From: an uncultured Bacteroides sp. | GTDB taxonomy: Bacteria > Bacteroidota > Bacteroidia > Bacteroidales > Bacteroidaceae | Length of the DNA stretch: 64,000 nucleotides | Direction of reading: 5' to 3' | Assembly: GCA_902492205.1 (NCBI GenBank) | Contig: CABUKU010000015.1 | Coordinates: 8,326-72,325, forward strand | In this document: positions 25,962 to 33,212 of the stretch, in pieces | Position numbering within the stretch: the stretch's first letter is position 1 | How the letters are laid out: the number at the start of each line of letters is the position of its first letter | Notes under the pieces: generated by a model | Databases searched by the model: none | What the model was told of the DNA's origin: nothing | What the model saw: the letters and a program-made list of their open reading frames with translations, nothing else | Position numbers and translations under genes: made by a program

Positions 25962-25985
25962 GTGTTAACATACTCATTTATAGAT

Positions 25986-26020
25986 AAAAAAGCCGCTCCG
26001 CTTGACGAAGCGGCTTTTTT
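25986..26020 (+). terminator. Intrinsic terminator of eno
   Basis: AAAAAAGCCGCT (25986-25997) pairs with AGCGGCTTTTTT (26009-26020), a GC-rich stem with a U6 tract, 24 bp after the stop codon. Confidence 0.9.
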
Positions 26021-26026
26021 ATTTCA

Positions 26027-26034
26027 TATATTTG
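26027..26034 (+). promoter_or_regulatory. -7 box of the 26060 gene
   Basis: TATATTTG, 25 bp before the start codon. CTTG 22 bp upstream is a poor -33 candidate lying inside the eno terminator. Confidence 0.4.
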
Positions 26035-26059
26035 CCCCCGTTACAATAACCAAACTATT

Positions 26060-26725
26060 ATGAACACAAAACTAAAACACCTTTTATGGATAGGAATCCT
26101 ATGCTTTCCTTTCCTGCTTCAAGCCCAAACCAATCATCGCAGCGAAAGCAACATGCTGTCTGTCCACATCGGCCCGTCATGGTATATGGACAATCCGGTG
26201 GGACTCACCGACTATGGCAGCCAATACCTGAACAGCCTCGAAAAAGGGGGTGTAAACTGGAACATGGAATACACCTATCTGTTTATGCACACCCTCTTCA
26301 CTCCGGGTATAGGCATACTTTATCAGGGAAGCAGGCACAGCGCCCGGCTTCCCGAGAGTTCGGACAAACTCCTCTCCCACTACATCGCCCCGCAAGTATC
26401 TTTATACTACCGTCCGGGCAGGTTCAACATAAACTTTGTTATGGGAATGGGAGCACTCATTTACAAGAATAAAAGCACGGTTTACGACAAGCCCCGCCAA
26501 GTGAAACTAAGCAAGTTGGCTATTAACTTCGGTCTCGGTGGAGAGTACCTCATTACCAAACACTGGGGAGCCTCGGCAAGGCTCGATTTTATGGGCGCTT
26601 TCCCAAAAGCATATACCGTTAAGTATCACGGAAAAGAATGGGAGGTATATCCACATCATCCCCTACCTGTCAGCGATGTCCTATCCTTACTGACCTTCTC
26701 TGCCGGAATCAATTATCACTTTTAA
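26060..26725 (+). CDS. Predicted outer-membrane beta-barrel protein
   Basis: A 221-residue exported protein with a signal peptide (~1-22, ending LLQAQ). The mature part shows alternating amphipathic strands rich in Tyr/Trp/Gly (VHIGPSWYMDN, VSLYYRPGRFNINFVMGMG, INFGLGGEYLITKHWGASARLDF) and ends in an aromatic-terminated strand (LTFSAGINYHF), as in small 8-stranded OmpW/OprF-type barrels. No specific family is recognised. It is cotranscribed with a lipoprotein gene 12 bp downstream. Confidence 0.7.
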   Translation: MNTKLKHLLWIGILCFPFLLQAQTNHRSESNMLSVHIGPSWYMDNPVGLTDYGSQYLNSLEKGGVNWNMEYTYLFMHTLFTPGIGILYQGSRHSARLPESSDKLLSHYIAPQVSLYYRPGRFNINFVMGMGALIYKNKSTVYDKPRQVKLSKLAINFGLGGEYLITKHWGASARLDFMGAFPKAYTVKYHGKEWEVYPHHPLPVSDVLSLLTFSAGINYHF

Positions 26726-26737
26726 AAGCCAAATACC

Positions 26738-27187
26738 ATGAACAAGTATATCATCACTCTGATTTTTGTCCTTTTCACCTGTATATCCTGCACTGAAGAT
26801 CCTTCGATCGATCCCACCATCATGCCACCCGCCACCACTGAAGGAGCCGGCACATTCGGCTGTTTGATAGACGGCTGGGTATATACAGCGGGCAGATATG
26901 GCAAGCCTGATGCCCGGTACTTCACTGGCGATGAGGAAGAAAAGGAGTATATCGCCATCACGGCACGTACAGACCAAGAAGAATATATCACTTTCCGCAT
27001 CATCTCTCCTTCGGAAACGGATGCACCTATTTATACAAATGCACAGTATATCTCCAAGGATAAAGAGACGACCTTACCGGACGGTGTAGTACATCTCACC
27101 CGCTTCGATAAAGATAAAAAGATAGTCAGCGGCACTTTCGAAGGAGGGAATATCAAAGAAGGACGGTTTGATATAGTATTTGAATAA
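26738..27187 (+). CDS. Hypothetical lipoprotein
   Basis: A 149-residue predicted lipoprotein with lipobox FTCISC (Cys near residue 19). The mature part appears beta-rich (GTFGCLIDGWVYTAG, EYIAITARTDQEEYITFRI, FDKDKKIVSGTFEGGNIKEGRFDIVF), a pattern I associate with Bacteroidales lipoproteins of the DUF6252 kind, but I cannot confirm the family. It follows the predicted barrel protein by 12 bp and probably acts with it in the envelope. Its 3' UTR carries the motif and hairpin described at 27227-27312. Confidence 0.7.
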   Translation: MNKYIITLIFVLFTCISCTEDPSIDPTIMPPATTEGAGTFGCLIDGWVYTAGRYGKPDARYFTGDEEEKEYIAITARTDQEEYITFRIISPSETDAPIYTNAQYISKDKETTLPDGVVHLTRFDKDKKIVSGTFEGGNIKEGRFDIVFE

Positions 27188-27226
27188 TAAAGGGGGCAAT
27201 ATTACCACTAAAACAAGAGTTTTCTA

Positions 27227-27246
27227 TTTTTACCTTCAACTGTTCA
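27227..27246 (+). repeat. 3'-UTR motif, copy 1 (third, inverted copy of the 27.8/30.05-kb motif)
   Basis: TTTTTACCTTCAACTGTTCA matches, with one mismatch, the minus-strand sequence at 27828-27847 and 30050-30069. In all three places it follows a stop codon on the coding strand and precedes a hairpin, so orientation relative to the gene is conserved. Confidence 0.65.
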
Positions 27247-27282
27247 CCATCCCTCTTTTCTTCGATGAAATGGATAAAAACA

Positions 27283-27312
27283 GGTGAAGATTAGCTTCTG
27301 TTAATCTTCACC
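27283..27312 (+). terminator. Hairpin after the 26738 lipoprotein gene
   Basis: GGTGAAGATTA (27283-27293) pairs perfectly with TAATCTTCACC (27302-27312) across an 8-nt loop, followed by TTATCTTC. The U-tract is imperfect but the position fits a transcription end. Confidence 0.65.
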
Positions 27313-27405
27313 TTATCTTCATTTTACATTCATCATATATTCTTTTCGAAGCATGAGAAATAGAGGGAAACACTGTAATTTGCTGTGCTTTTTACCCCCC
27401 TAAAA

Positions 27406-27437
27406 TTTGGAAATATCAGAAATATTTCGTATATTTA
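27406..27437 (+). promoter_or_regulatory. Promoter inside the left ~250-bp repeat
   Basis: TTTG (27406-27409), 20 bp, TATATTTA (27430-27437): one mismatch to the Bacteroides consensus at the last base. It points into the gap towards 27.7 kb, where no plus-strand gene exists, and is followed by a bulged hairpin (27446-27477). Confidence 0.5.
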
Positions 27438-27658
27438 CAGTATGAATGAGAAGCCAAAGACCTACGGTTTCGCTCATAAAATCCCTGTCTAACCCAAGTT
27501 ACACTACGTCTTCTAACCAGTTACACTACTGTAACTGCCGAGTTACTGTACACCGTCTCACCTGTTAGTGTACACTGACTCACTTAAATGTCCCGTCGTT
27601 TACTCTTAATTGTCCTTATGTTTTTTTTAAATGACCTGTTGTTTTCAGTTAAACATGC
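27406..27658 (+). repeat. ~250-bp repeat element, left copy (inverted partner at 63552-63803)
   Basis: The element aligns with the reverse complement of 63552-63803 over its full length: promoter, hairpin, four ~22-bp units carrying GTGTACA(C/G)TAAC-type words, then two copies of an ACGGGACATTT-like word around a conserved poly-T block, ending in AAACATGC. The longest identical block is 34 bp (27547-27580 versus 63630-63663); the poly-T block gives another 21 bp. It could be the end of a lost IS element, a MITE-like unit or an expressed RNA element. Confidence 0.75.
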
Positions 27659-27754
27659 TGTTGATTGAAATAAACATGCAGTCGATTGGAAGAAGTCAGG
27701 TAATAGTTGGGGGAAACGAAAACATACCTTGTCATTGCTGACAATAGTTTTTGT

Positions 27755-27800
27755 GAAGATAAAGTGGACATTAGAGAAGTTAAATGTTCACTCTATCTTC
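27755..27800 (-). terminator. Hairpin downstream of the 546-aa lipoprotein gene
   Basis: An 18-bp imperfect stem (27755-27772 with 27783-27800, one A-C mismatch and one G-U) stands ~65 bp after the minus-strand stop at 27868. It is the counterpart of the hairpin at 29985-30014 and probably ends the cassette transcript. Confidence 0.55.
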
Positions 27801-27866
27801 CTTATGCTGAACCTACTAAATGTTAAATGAACATTTGAAGGTAAAAACGGAATATTCCCATTTAAG
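27797..27866. repeat. 70-bp direct repeat, left copy
   Basis: Identical except for one base to 30019-30088. It lies one base beyond the stop codon of the 546-aa lipoprotein gene; the partner lies four bases beyond the sulfatase stop. The pair brackets the two-gene lipoprotein cassette. Confidence 0.9.
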
Positions 27867-27867
27867 A

Positions 27868-29508
27868 TTACCATCCATTAGGGTTTATCAAATCTTTTTG
27901 AGTTTCATATTTAGGAATATAAGTTCTTGACGAAACAATCGGTGTTGTATCATATGGTTCCTTGGGATAAAATGTTACCATTACTTTGATTACATAATTA
28001 GGATTCTTAACGGGAATATTATCCTCAAACCATATTTCCTTCTTCCGCCTACTGTAATCATCTGCATTATTAGAATGGCTTGATACTCTATCATAACTAT
28101 ATCTCGGTCTATCTAAAAACACATTTCCACCATCATCATTGCATACTTCATTACCTATGATAGGAGGAACATCAAATGAACTGGCATAAGAATAGTTAGG
28201 AAAAAACATATCTTTACCCCAATGATAATTTCCCCCAAACTGTTTATAATACATTAATTCATAATCAACCTCATATTTACTGAAACATGCCATAGCAGCA
28301 GGATTAACGATAACATTTACCGGATTAGTGCGTACAATTCTTGTATAACTATAAGAACGTTCATCGGAATCCTTTGACCAAATAGCTCCACTACTAAACG
28401 TTATGACCGGAGCTTCTGAAAGATTCCAAACCCCCAATGGTTCATTATAAGACGGCAAAAAATAATCCGTACTTTCCACTTGCGAACCGGGAGAAACAAG
28501 ACTGACAAGAGGATTTATATTTGTATTGGAATTCATTGTAAAATCCGACTTTGCCTCAATTGTACCTGTTGTCCTAATTTTCAGTGTTTGAGTAGTAGTT
28601 GTCTTCTTTGTCAAGAAAGAACCAAATAAAAAATTAATGCCTGATTTAAGCAATCCCTCGCTTCCTGTTGAAACAATTTCCGATATAGGCGTTGATATTA
28701 AAGGACTCATCTTTGCACTATCCAATTTATTATGCACAAATTTTCCAAGTTCTTTTCCAAATCCGGAAACTCCCGCATCTATCATATTCGATAATACAGG
28801 AAACCTCGGAGCAGTGCCGGTAGAAACAATAGTGCCTTCCGAGTCCAACTGCAAACTTCCCCTCGTTGTAATTTTACCTTGTGTTACATCATATGATCTG
28901 ATACCCATCTTTTGGGCAACAGAAGAAGAATTCGGATCATAACAGAGTTCTACATCAAAACAGTTCCAGCCTCTTGAGATGCCTTTGGACTCTACAGATG
29001 ATATATTTGTAGTATAGACATTAAATGTACTGTTTGTATTCATCGGTGTCGTAAAATGCCCGATACTGTTAAGCATGGAAGTAGGTTTGGTAAACGATAG
29101 CTGCCAAAAAGTAGTATTAGCAGTAGTTACATCATAAATATCATAATAGAATACTCTTAATATGCCTCTCAGTTTGTTATAGAAAATAAGATAATATTTT
29201 CCATAAGTAGCAGCAGCAGACTCTGTACATAAGTTATAAACCAACTCCCAACCATCTTCTTTCTTATAGTCTTCCAATATCTCACTCGGAATATTGGCAT
29301 CGGCTGCATTGTACCAAGGCAGAATTACATTCTTATAACCGAATAATGCAATAGATGTATTGTCTTCCCAATCAAAGACTGGAGAAGTTGTTTGCGTAAT
29401 CACTCTTGTCGTAACACTCTCCAACCTGTCATTAGAGAATATATATTGCTCATTATCCGAACAAGCACATAATATAATTACTAAAAATAGAATATTGATT
29501 TTATTCAT
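27868..29508 (-). CDS. Large lipoprotein of unknown function (cassette gene 2)
   Basis: A 546-residue predicted lipoprotein; the leader ends in a lipobox (IILCACSDN, Cys near residue 16). I do not recognise a family. The first ~190 residues look beta-rich with many Asn/Thr/Tyr. The middle (~245-300) is more helical (GFGKELGKFVHNKLD, SGINFLFGSFL), followed by a Thr-rich strand (KKTTTTQTLKIRTTGTIEA). The last ~150 residues are Tyr/Asn-rich with charged loops. No glycosidase, adhesin repeat or MACPF signature was seen. It starts 2 bp after the stop of a small lipoprotein gene, so the two are one operon. It is flanked by 70-bp direct repeats, consistent with insertion as a unit. Confidence 0.75.
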   Translation of the reverse strand: MNKINILFLVIILCACSDNEQYIFSNDRLESVTTRVITQTTSPVFDWEDNTSIALFGYKNVILPWYNAADANIPSEILEDYKKEDGWELVYNLCTESAAATYGKYYLIFYNKLRGILRVFYYDIYDVTTANTTFWQLSFTKPTSMLNSIGHFTTPMNTNSTFNVYTTNISSVESKGISRGWNCFDVELCYDPNSSSVAQKMGIRSYDVTQGKITTRGSLQLDSEGTIVSTGTAPRFPVLSNMIDAGVSGFGKELGKFVHNKLDSAKMSPLISTPISEIVSTGSEGLLKSGINFLFGSFLTKKTTTTQTLKIRTTGTIEAKSDFTMNSNTNINPLVSLVSPGSQVESTDYFLPSYNEPLGVWNLSEAPVITFSSGAIWSKDSDERSYSYTRIVRTNPVNVIVNPAAMACFSKYEVDYELMYYKQFGGNYHWGKDMFFPNYSYASSFDVPPIIGNEVCNDDGGNVFLDRPRYSYDRVSSHSNNADDYSRRKKEIWFEDNIPVKNPNYVIKVMVTFYPKEPYDTTPIVSSRTYIPKYETQKDLINPNGW

Positions 29509-29510
29509 AA

Positions 29511-29855
29511 TTATTCATCAAAATAGAAAGTGAACACTTTATCAATGGAAGATAAAAAAAAACTCGTTAGATGATTTAAGTCAAAGACTAAATCAAATGA
29601 TTGTTTTGATTCTGGATGTTTAGCATATAAAAATTGTCCTTCAATATAAAAGGAAAATTCATAATTACGGTTTGCACTTTTACTAACAAAAGAAGCCACA
29701 GCTTTAGCTTGGTTAGTATTTACCAACTCCATAATCTTCTCTCCTGTAATTTCACCGGGAGTTTTAACTACAACATCATCTTGACATCCTGTTAAGGATA
29801 TAGACATTTGGCAAGTCAGAACAATCAAAATAAGAAATTTCAGAATAGTTTTCAT
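29511..29855 (-). CDS. Small lipoprotein of unknown function (cassette gene 1)
   Basis: A 114-residue predicted lipoprotein with a long hydrophobic leader and lipobox SLTGC (Cys near residue 24). The mature ~90 residues (KIMELVNTNQAKAVASFVSK, then FYIEGQFLYAKHPE) match no family I know. It is the first gene of the two-gene cassette; the large lipoprotein follows after 2 bp. No consensus promoter is obvious in the ~125 bp between it and the sulfatase-side hairpin at 29985-30014. Confidence 0.7.
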   Translation of the reverse strand: MKTILKFLILIVLTCQMSISLTGCQDDVVVKTPGEITGEKIMELVNTNQAKAVASFVSKSANRNYEFSFYIEGQFLYAKHPESKQSFDLVFDLNHLTSFFLSSIDKVFTFYFDE

Positions 29856-29984
29856 AATAGTTAGTTTTTAAGGTTTAACAATCGCATTATCACAACACAC
29901 AATTATAAGAAATATAATTTACATACACAAGCATTTTTCTTATTAATATTCAAAGGAATAAGATAAAAAAACAAATAAAGAAAA

Positions 29985-30014
29985 GGTGAACATTAGGATA
30001 ACCAAACGTTCACC
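29985..30014. terminator. Bidirectional hairpin terminator after the sulfatase gene
   Basis: GGTGAAC (29985-29991) pairs with GTTCACC (30008-30014), with AAAA/TTTT tracts on both sides, so it can end minus-strand transcripts from PUL 1 (U-tract CCTTTTCTTT). It lies ~80 bp after the sulfatase stop, just beyond the right 70-bp repeat. Confidence 0.65.
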
Positions 30015-30018
30015 TTTT

Positions 30019-30088
30019 CTTCCTTATGCTGAACCAACTAAATGTTAAATGAACATTTGAAGGTAAAAACGGAATATTCCCATTTAAG
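30019..30088. repeat. 70-bp direct repeat, right copy
   Basis: Matches 27797-27866 with one mismatch and in the same orientation. It begins directly after the sulfatase stop region. It contains GGAATATTCC and the TTTTTACCTTCAAATGTTCA motif on the minus strand. Confidence 0.9.
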
Positions 30089-30092
30089 GGGA

Positions 30093-31688
30093 CTAATACT
30101 CATCCACCTTCAAGTCTTCGCGGTATTTGTCCAACCGTTGCTGCAAGCGGTCTGCCACTTCCTTGTATTCGGGTTTGCCATACAGGTTGCGGAGTTCATC
30201 TGGATCGCTCTGCAAATCATACAGTTCATTGCAATTAATAGCCTCATCCTTTTCATTCTTTTCACCATAGAAGTGGATCAGTTTATAGCGTTCGTCACGC
30301 ACTCCGTCGTGGCGGCGGACGTAGTGGATGGCGGGATAATCATAGTAATGGTAGTAAAGGTATTCGCGCCAATCCTTCGGAGTTTCGCCTCCAAAGAGTG
30401 GTTTGAGGGAAGTTCCTACCATATAATCGGGCTTCTCCACTCCGGCTATATCCAGATAAGTGGGTGCGTAGTCGATATTTTGCACCAAAGCATTGCACTC
30501 GCTCCCGGCTTTCATTCCGGCGGGATAGCGGATGATAAGCGGAGTGCGGAAAGATTCTTCGTACATGAAGCGTTTGTCAAACCATCCGTGCTCACCCATG
30601 TAGAAGCCTTGGTCGGAAGTATAGACAATAACCGTGTTATCCATCAATCCTTCTTTTTCAAGATAAGCAATCAAGCGCCCCACTTCATCGTCTATCGACT
30701 TGATGCAGCGAACGTAATCTTTAATGTAACGCTGGTATTTCCATTTCAGCAAGTCATCGCCTGTAAGTCGGCTGTCGATGAACTTCTCGTTGCGGGGCTT
30801 GTAAGATGCGAGCCATGATTCACGCTGTTCGGGCGTCATGCGGTCAATGGATGCCTGCCAGCCGTCCACGTTCCATTCGTTCTTGTAGGGCATCACGTCC
30901 TTCAGTTCATCTACTTTCAAATCATAGACCAACGTCATATTTTCCTTGATGCGCATTTCCTGTGTGCGGGCAGCATCACACCGGGTGGAGTAGTCGTCAC
31001 GGAATGTATCGGGATAGGGGAACTCTATATCCTCGTATAAGTCCATGTATTTAGGTTCGGGCATCCAGTTGCGATGAGGCGCTTTGTGATGAACAAGCAG
31101 GCAGAAAGGTTTATCCTTGTCCCGCCCTTCGAGGAACTCAATGGCATGGTCGGTGGTGAGCGTAGTTGCATAGCCTTCCTCACGCACATACTTGCCATTC
31201 GTCTCTTTGCTTTTGAAGTCGGGGTTATAGTAATCTCCTTGGTCGTTGAGCACGTGATAATAATCAAATCCCTTCGGTTCGCATTGCATGTGCCACTTCC
31301 CCACTACTCCGGTTTGATAGCCGTGCTGTTGGAGTATCTCGGAAAAGAATGTTTTAGTGGTATCGATCCCCGCTCCCAATTGACGCTGTCCGTTCTGGTG
31401 GCTATACAGTCCCGTCATCAGGCAAGCCCGGCTCGGAGTGGATAAAGAGTTCTCCACAAATGCCTGACGGAAAAGCATACCTTCGGCAGCAAGGCGGTCA
31501 AGGTTTGGCGTAGGAGCAAGTTTAGAGAGGGGATGACCGTAAGCGCTGATAGTCTGATACGAATGGTCGTCCGTCATAATGTGTATGATGTTAAGGGGCT
31601 TTTGAGCCATATCCTTCTGCCGTGTGCCACAAGCAGATAAAAGAAAAACCGGTACTATAAGAGCACCGGTTTGAATAAGTCTTTCCAT
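30093..31688 (-). CDS. Serine-type family S1 sulfatase lipoprotein
   Basis: A 531-residue sulfatase with lipobox LLSAC (Cys 20). Metal-binding Asp pair D40-D41 (IMTDDHS), the modification motif S83-T-P-S-R (Ser converted to formylglycine, so an anSME maturase encoded elsewhere is needed), GKWHM, and YTSDQGFYMGEHGWFDKR with further metal ligands. The overall pattern resembles N-acetylglucosamine-6-sulfatases (S1_11-like), which would suit the neighbouring GH20, but the subfamily is not certain. Last gene of PUL 1, 59 bp after the metallophosphoesterase; it should desulfate glycans in the periplasm or at the surface. Confidence 0.88.
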   Translation of the reverse strand: MERLIQTGALIVPVFLLSACGTRQKDMAQKPLNIIHIMTDDHSYQTISAYGHPLSKLAPTPNLDRLAAEGMLFRQAFVENSLSTPSRACLMTGLYSHQNGQRQLGAGIDTTKTFFSEILQQHGYQTGVVGKWHMQCEPKGFDYYHVLNDQGDYYNPDFKSKETNGKYVREEGYATTLTTDHAIEFLEGRDKDKPFCLLVHHKAPHRNWMPEPKYMDLYEDIEFPYPDTFRDDYSTRCDAARTQEMRIKENMTLVYDLKVDELKDVMPYKNEWNVDGWQASIDRMTPEQRESWLASYKPRNEKFIDSRLTGDDLLKWKYQRYIKDYVRCIKSIDDEVGRLIAYLEKEGLMDNTVIVYTSDQGFYMGEHGWFDKRFMYEESFRTPLIIRYPAGMKAGSECNALVQNIDYAPTYLDIAGVEKPDYMVGTSLKPLFGGETPKDWREYLYYHYYDYPAIHYVRRHDGVRDERYKLIHFYGEKNEKDEAINCNELYDLQSDPDELRNLYGKPEYKEVADRLQQRLDKYREDLKVDEY

Positions 31689-31747
31689 AATATGATATTT
31701 ATCCGGTTTCTACGGACAAATATAATAAGGAATATTTAATTGTATCG

Positions 31748-33196
31748 TTATTTCGGAAGATAAAGCATATCGTCGGGTAAAAGAGTTTCCATGATTTCAC
31801 GGCCGGAGAAGCTGACTTCCAATGCCTGTCCCATGTAATCTTCAAAATAAAGGACACGCAACTCGTGATAACCTGCATCAAGAGCTATCTTCCCTCCGGC
31901 ACGGCGTGCGCTGTGTCCGCCATCGTTGTCAACTACTTCCTGCCCGTCGATAAACAGTCTTGAACCGTCATCGGAGAAAGTATAGAAACGGTAAACGCCT
32001 TTCTCGGGTATCTTCACCAACGTGCGGAAATCGTAAGCAAAGTGGTCTTCCACAGGAGCTTCTTTAATGGAGAAGTTCTTCATAGTTCCTTCTTTCACTT
32101 TCTTGCATGAAGCTATCTGGTCTGTGTGTTTGCACTTTCCTTCATAATAGGTATAAGCAACTCCGTGTTCTTTCGGATTCACATTCTTTGCCGGAAGATA
32201 AGTCATGGTTTCTTCTTCCGTAGAAGTCAACTCCGACGGATAATAGTATGTAAACTCACGTCCTGAAGGTGTACGCACCCAAGTATCGAAGCGGTGCTTG
32301 CCTTCCCGGAGCTCAATGATACGTGCCCCCCGTTGCAATTCACCGTAAGCATCTGCTCCCGTTACACGTCCGAAACCTAAAGTAATGCCGTATTCCATTC
32401 CTACGAAGTCATTGTCATGGTCATGTCCCACAAACACTCCCATTACATCCTGCATGTCGACCAATGAAGCAAACATGCCCGAGTTGATGTCTGCCCCGGC
32501 TATGCCTTCGCCATCTGTCCCCACTGTGGTGTCACGTCCGATAATATTCTTGTATTCCATCAAAGGAATATGGAAGAACATCAAGGAAGGCACGGGCTTA
32601 CCACCGTTGTTACGGGTAAACTGTGCACTTTGGTTGCGATACCACTCTATTTCATCAAAGTGAATCCAATCATATTCCCCATACTTATTAACAGGCTTGT
32701 AATCATTGGAGTCCATGCTGTATAAAACAGCTTCTACTTTGTTCTTACCTTTGGAGTCATAGACAGGAATTGCACAATTGCCGCATCCCATGATTTCTTT
32801 CGGTCCTTTATCGCCTACATAATAAGGAGACTTCATGAGGAAGTCATAAATTACATCTTTAGTCAGATACTCCGCATCATGGTTTCCCATAGTAACGGTA
32901 AAAGGCATCTTGGCATCTTCGAAAATTTTAACTATGGCTTTCCAGCCCTTGAGTGCGGGATCATAAGTCACCACATCACCCGTCAGGATAGCAAAATCGG
33001 GGTTCTCGGCTTTTAACACAGCTTGGATAGTAGCTGTTGTCTCTGCACATTTCGGAGAATTGGGCATCCAGTGTATATCGGTAAACTGAACAATTTTGAA
33101 CTTGCCGTCTTTATTAAAAGAGAACTGCCTCCCGGCAAACATCCCGGTCGGAACAATGCCCAGCAATACTAGTATAAGGATTAATATCTTTTTCAT
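31748..33196 (-). CDS. Calcineurin-like metallophosphoesterase with C-terminal PA14 domain
   Basis: A 482-residue exported protein (signal peptide ~1-21). The dinuclear-metal phosphoesterase motifs appear in order: D40-I-H (FTDIHW), LTGDVVTYD, MGNHDAEY, FFHIPLMEY and FVGHDHDND. From about residue 345 to the end is a PA14-type beta domain (YTYYEGKC..., EDHFAYDFRTLVKIPEKGVYRFYTFSDDGSRLFIDG), also present at the end of the GH92 enzyme of the same locus. PA14 domains often bind sugars, so this could be a glycan-directed phosphatase or phosphodiesterase. Gap to the upstream GH20 gene is 16 bp. Confidence 0.88.
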   Translation of the reverse strand: MKKILILILVLLGIVPTGMFAGRQFSFNKDGKFKIVQFTDIHWMPNSPKCAETTATIQAVLKAENPDFAILTGDVVTYDPALKGWKAIVKIFEDAKMPFTVTMGNHDAEYLTKDVIYDFLMKSPYYVGDKGPKEIMGCGNCAIPVYDSKGKNKVEAVLYSMDSNDYKPVNKYGEYDWIHFDEIEWYRNQSAQFTRNNGGKPVPSLMFFHIPLMEYKNIIGRDTTVGTDGEGIAGADINSGMFASLVDMQDVMGVFVGHDHDNDFVGMEYGITLGFGRVTGADAYGELQRGARIIELREGKHRFDTWVRTPSGREFTYYYPSELTSTEEETMTYLPAKNVNPKEHGVAYTYYEGKCKHTDQIASCKKVKEGTMKNFSIKEAPVEDHFAYDFRTLVKIPEKGVYRFYTFSDDGSRLFIDGQEVVDNDGGHSARRAGGKIALDAGYHELRVLYFEDYMGQALEVSFSGREIMETLLPDDMLYLPK

Positions 33197-33212
33197 GGCT
33201 CACTATTTTTGG

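Larger units (their letters stand above)
27188..27867. other. Non-coding gap rich in repeats and hairpins
   Basis: A 680-bp gap without a convincing gene. In order it holds a 3'-UTR motif (27227-27246) and terminator hairpin (27283-27312); the left copy of a ~250-bp element (27406-27658) with its own promoter; a short tandem AAACATGC..GATTG pair (27651-27689); a hairpin (27755-27800); and the left 70-bp direct repeat (27797-27866). The elements are listed separately. Confidence 0.75.

Noticed and set aside
27188..27867. Transposase gene or remnant to go with the repeat element
   Set aside because: No DDE-, tyrosine- or serine-recombinase-like frame is present in the gap or at 63.3-64.0 kb; only the end-like repeats are seen.
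27868..29508. MACPF/perforin-type antimicrobial toxin
   Set aside because: I looked for the Y/W-G-T/S-H-F/Y...GG signature and did not find it; FGGNYHWG is not a match.
30042..30818. 258-residue plus-strand open frame opposite the sulfatase
   Set aside because: It is antisense to a well-supported sulfatase with intact motifs and starts inside the 70-bp repeat; treated as a shadow frame.
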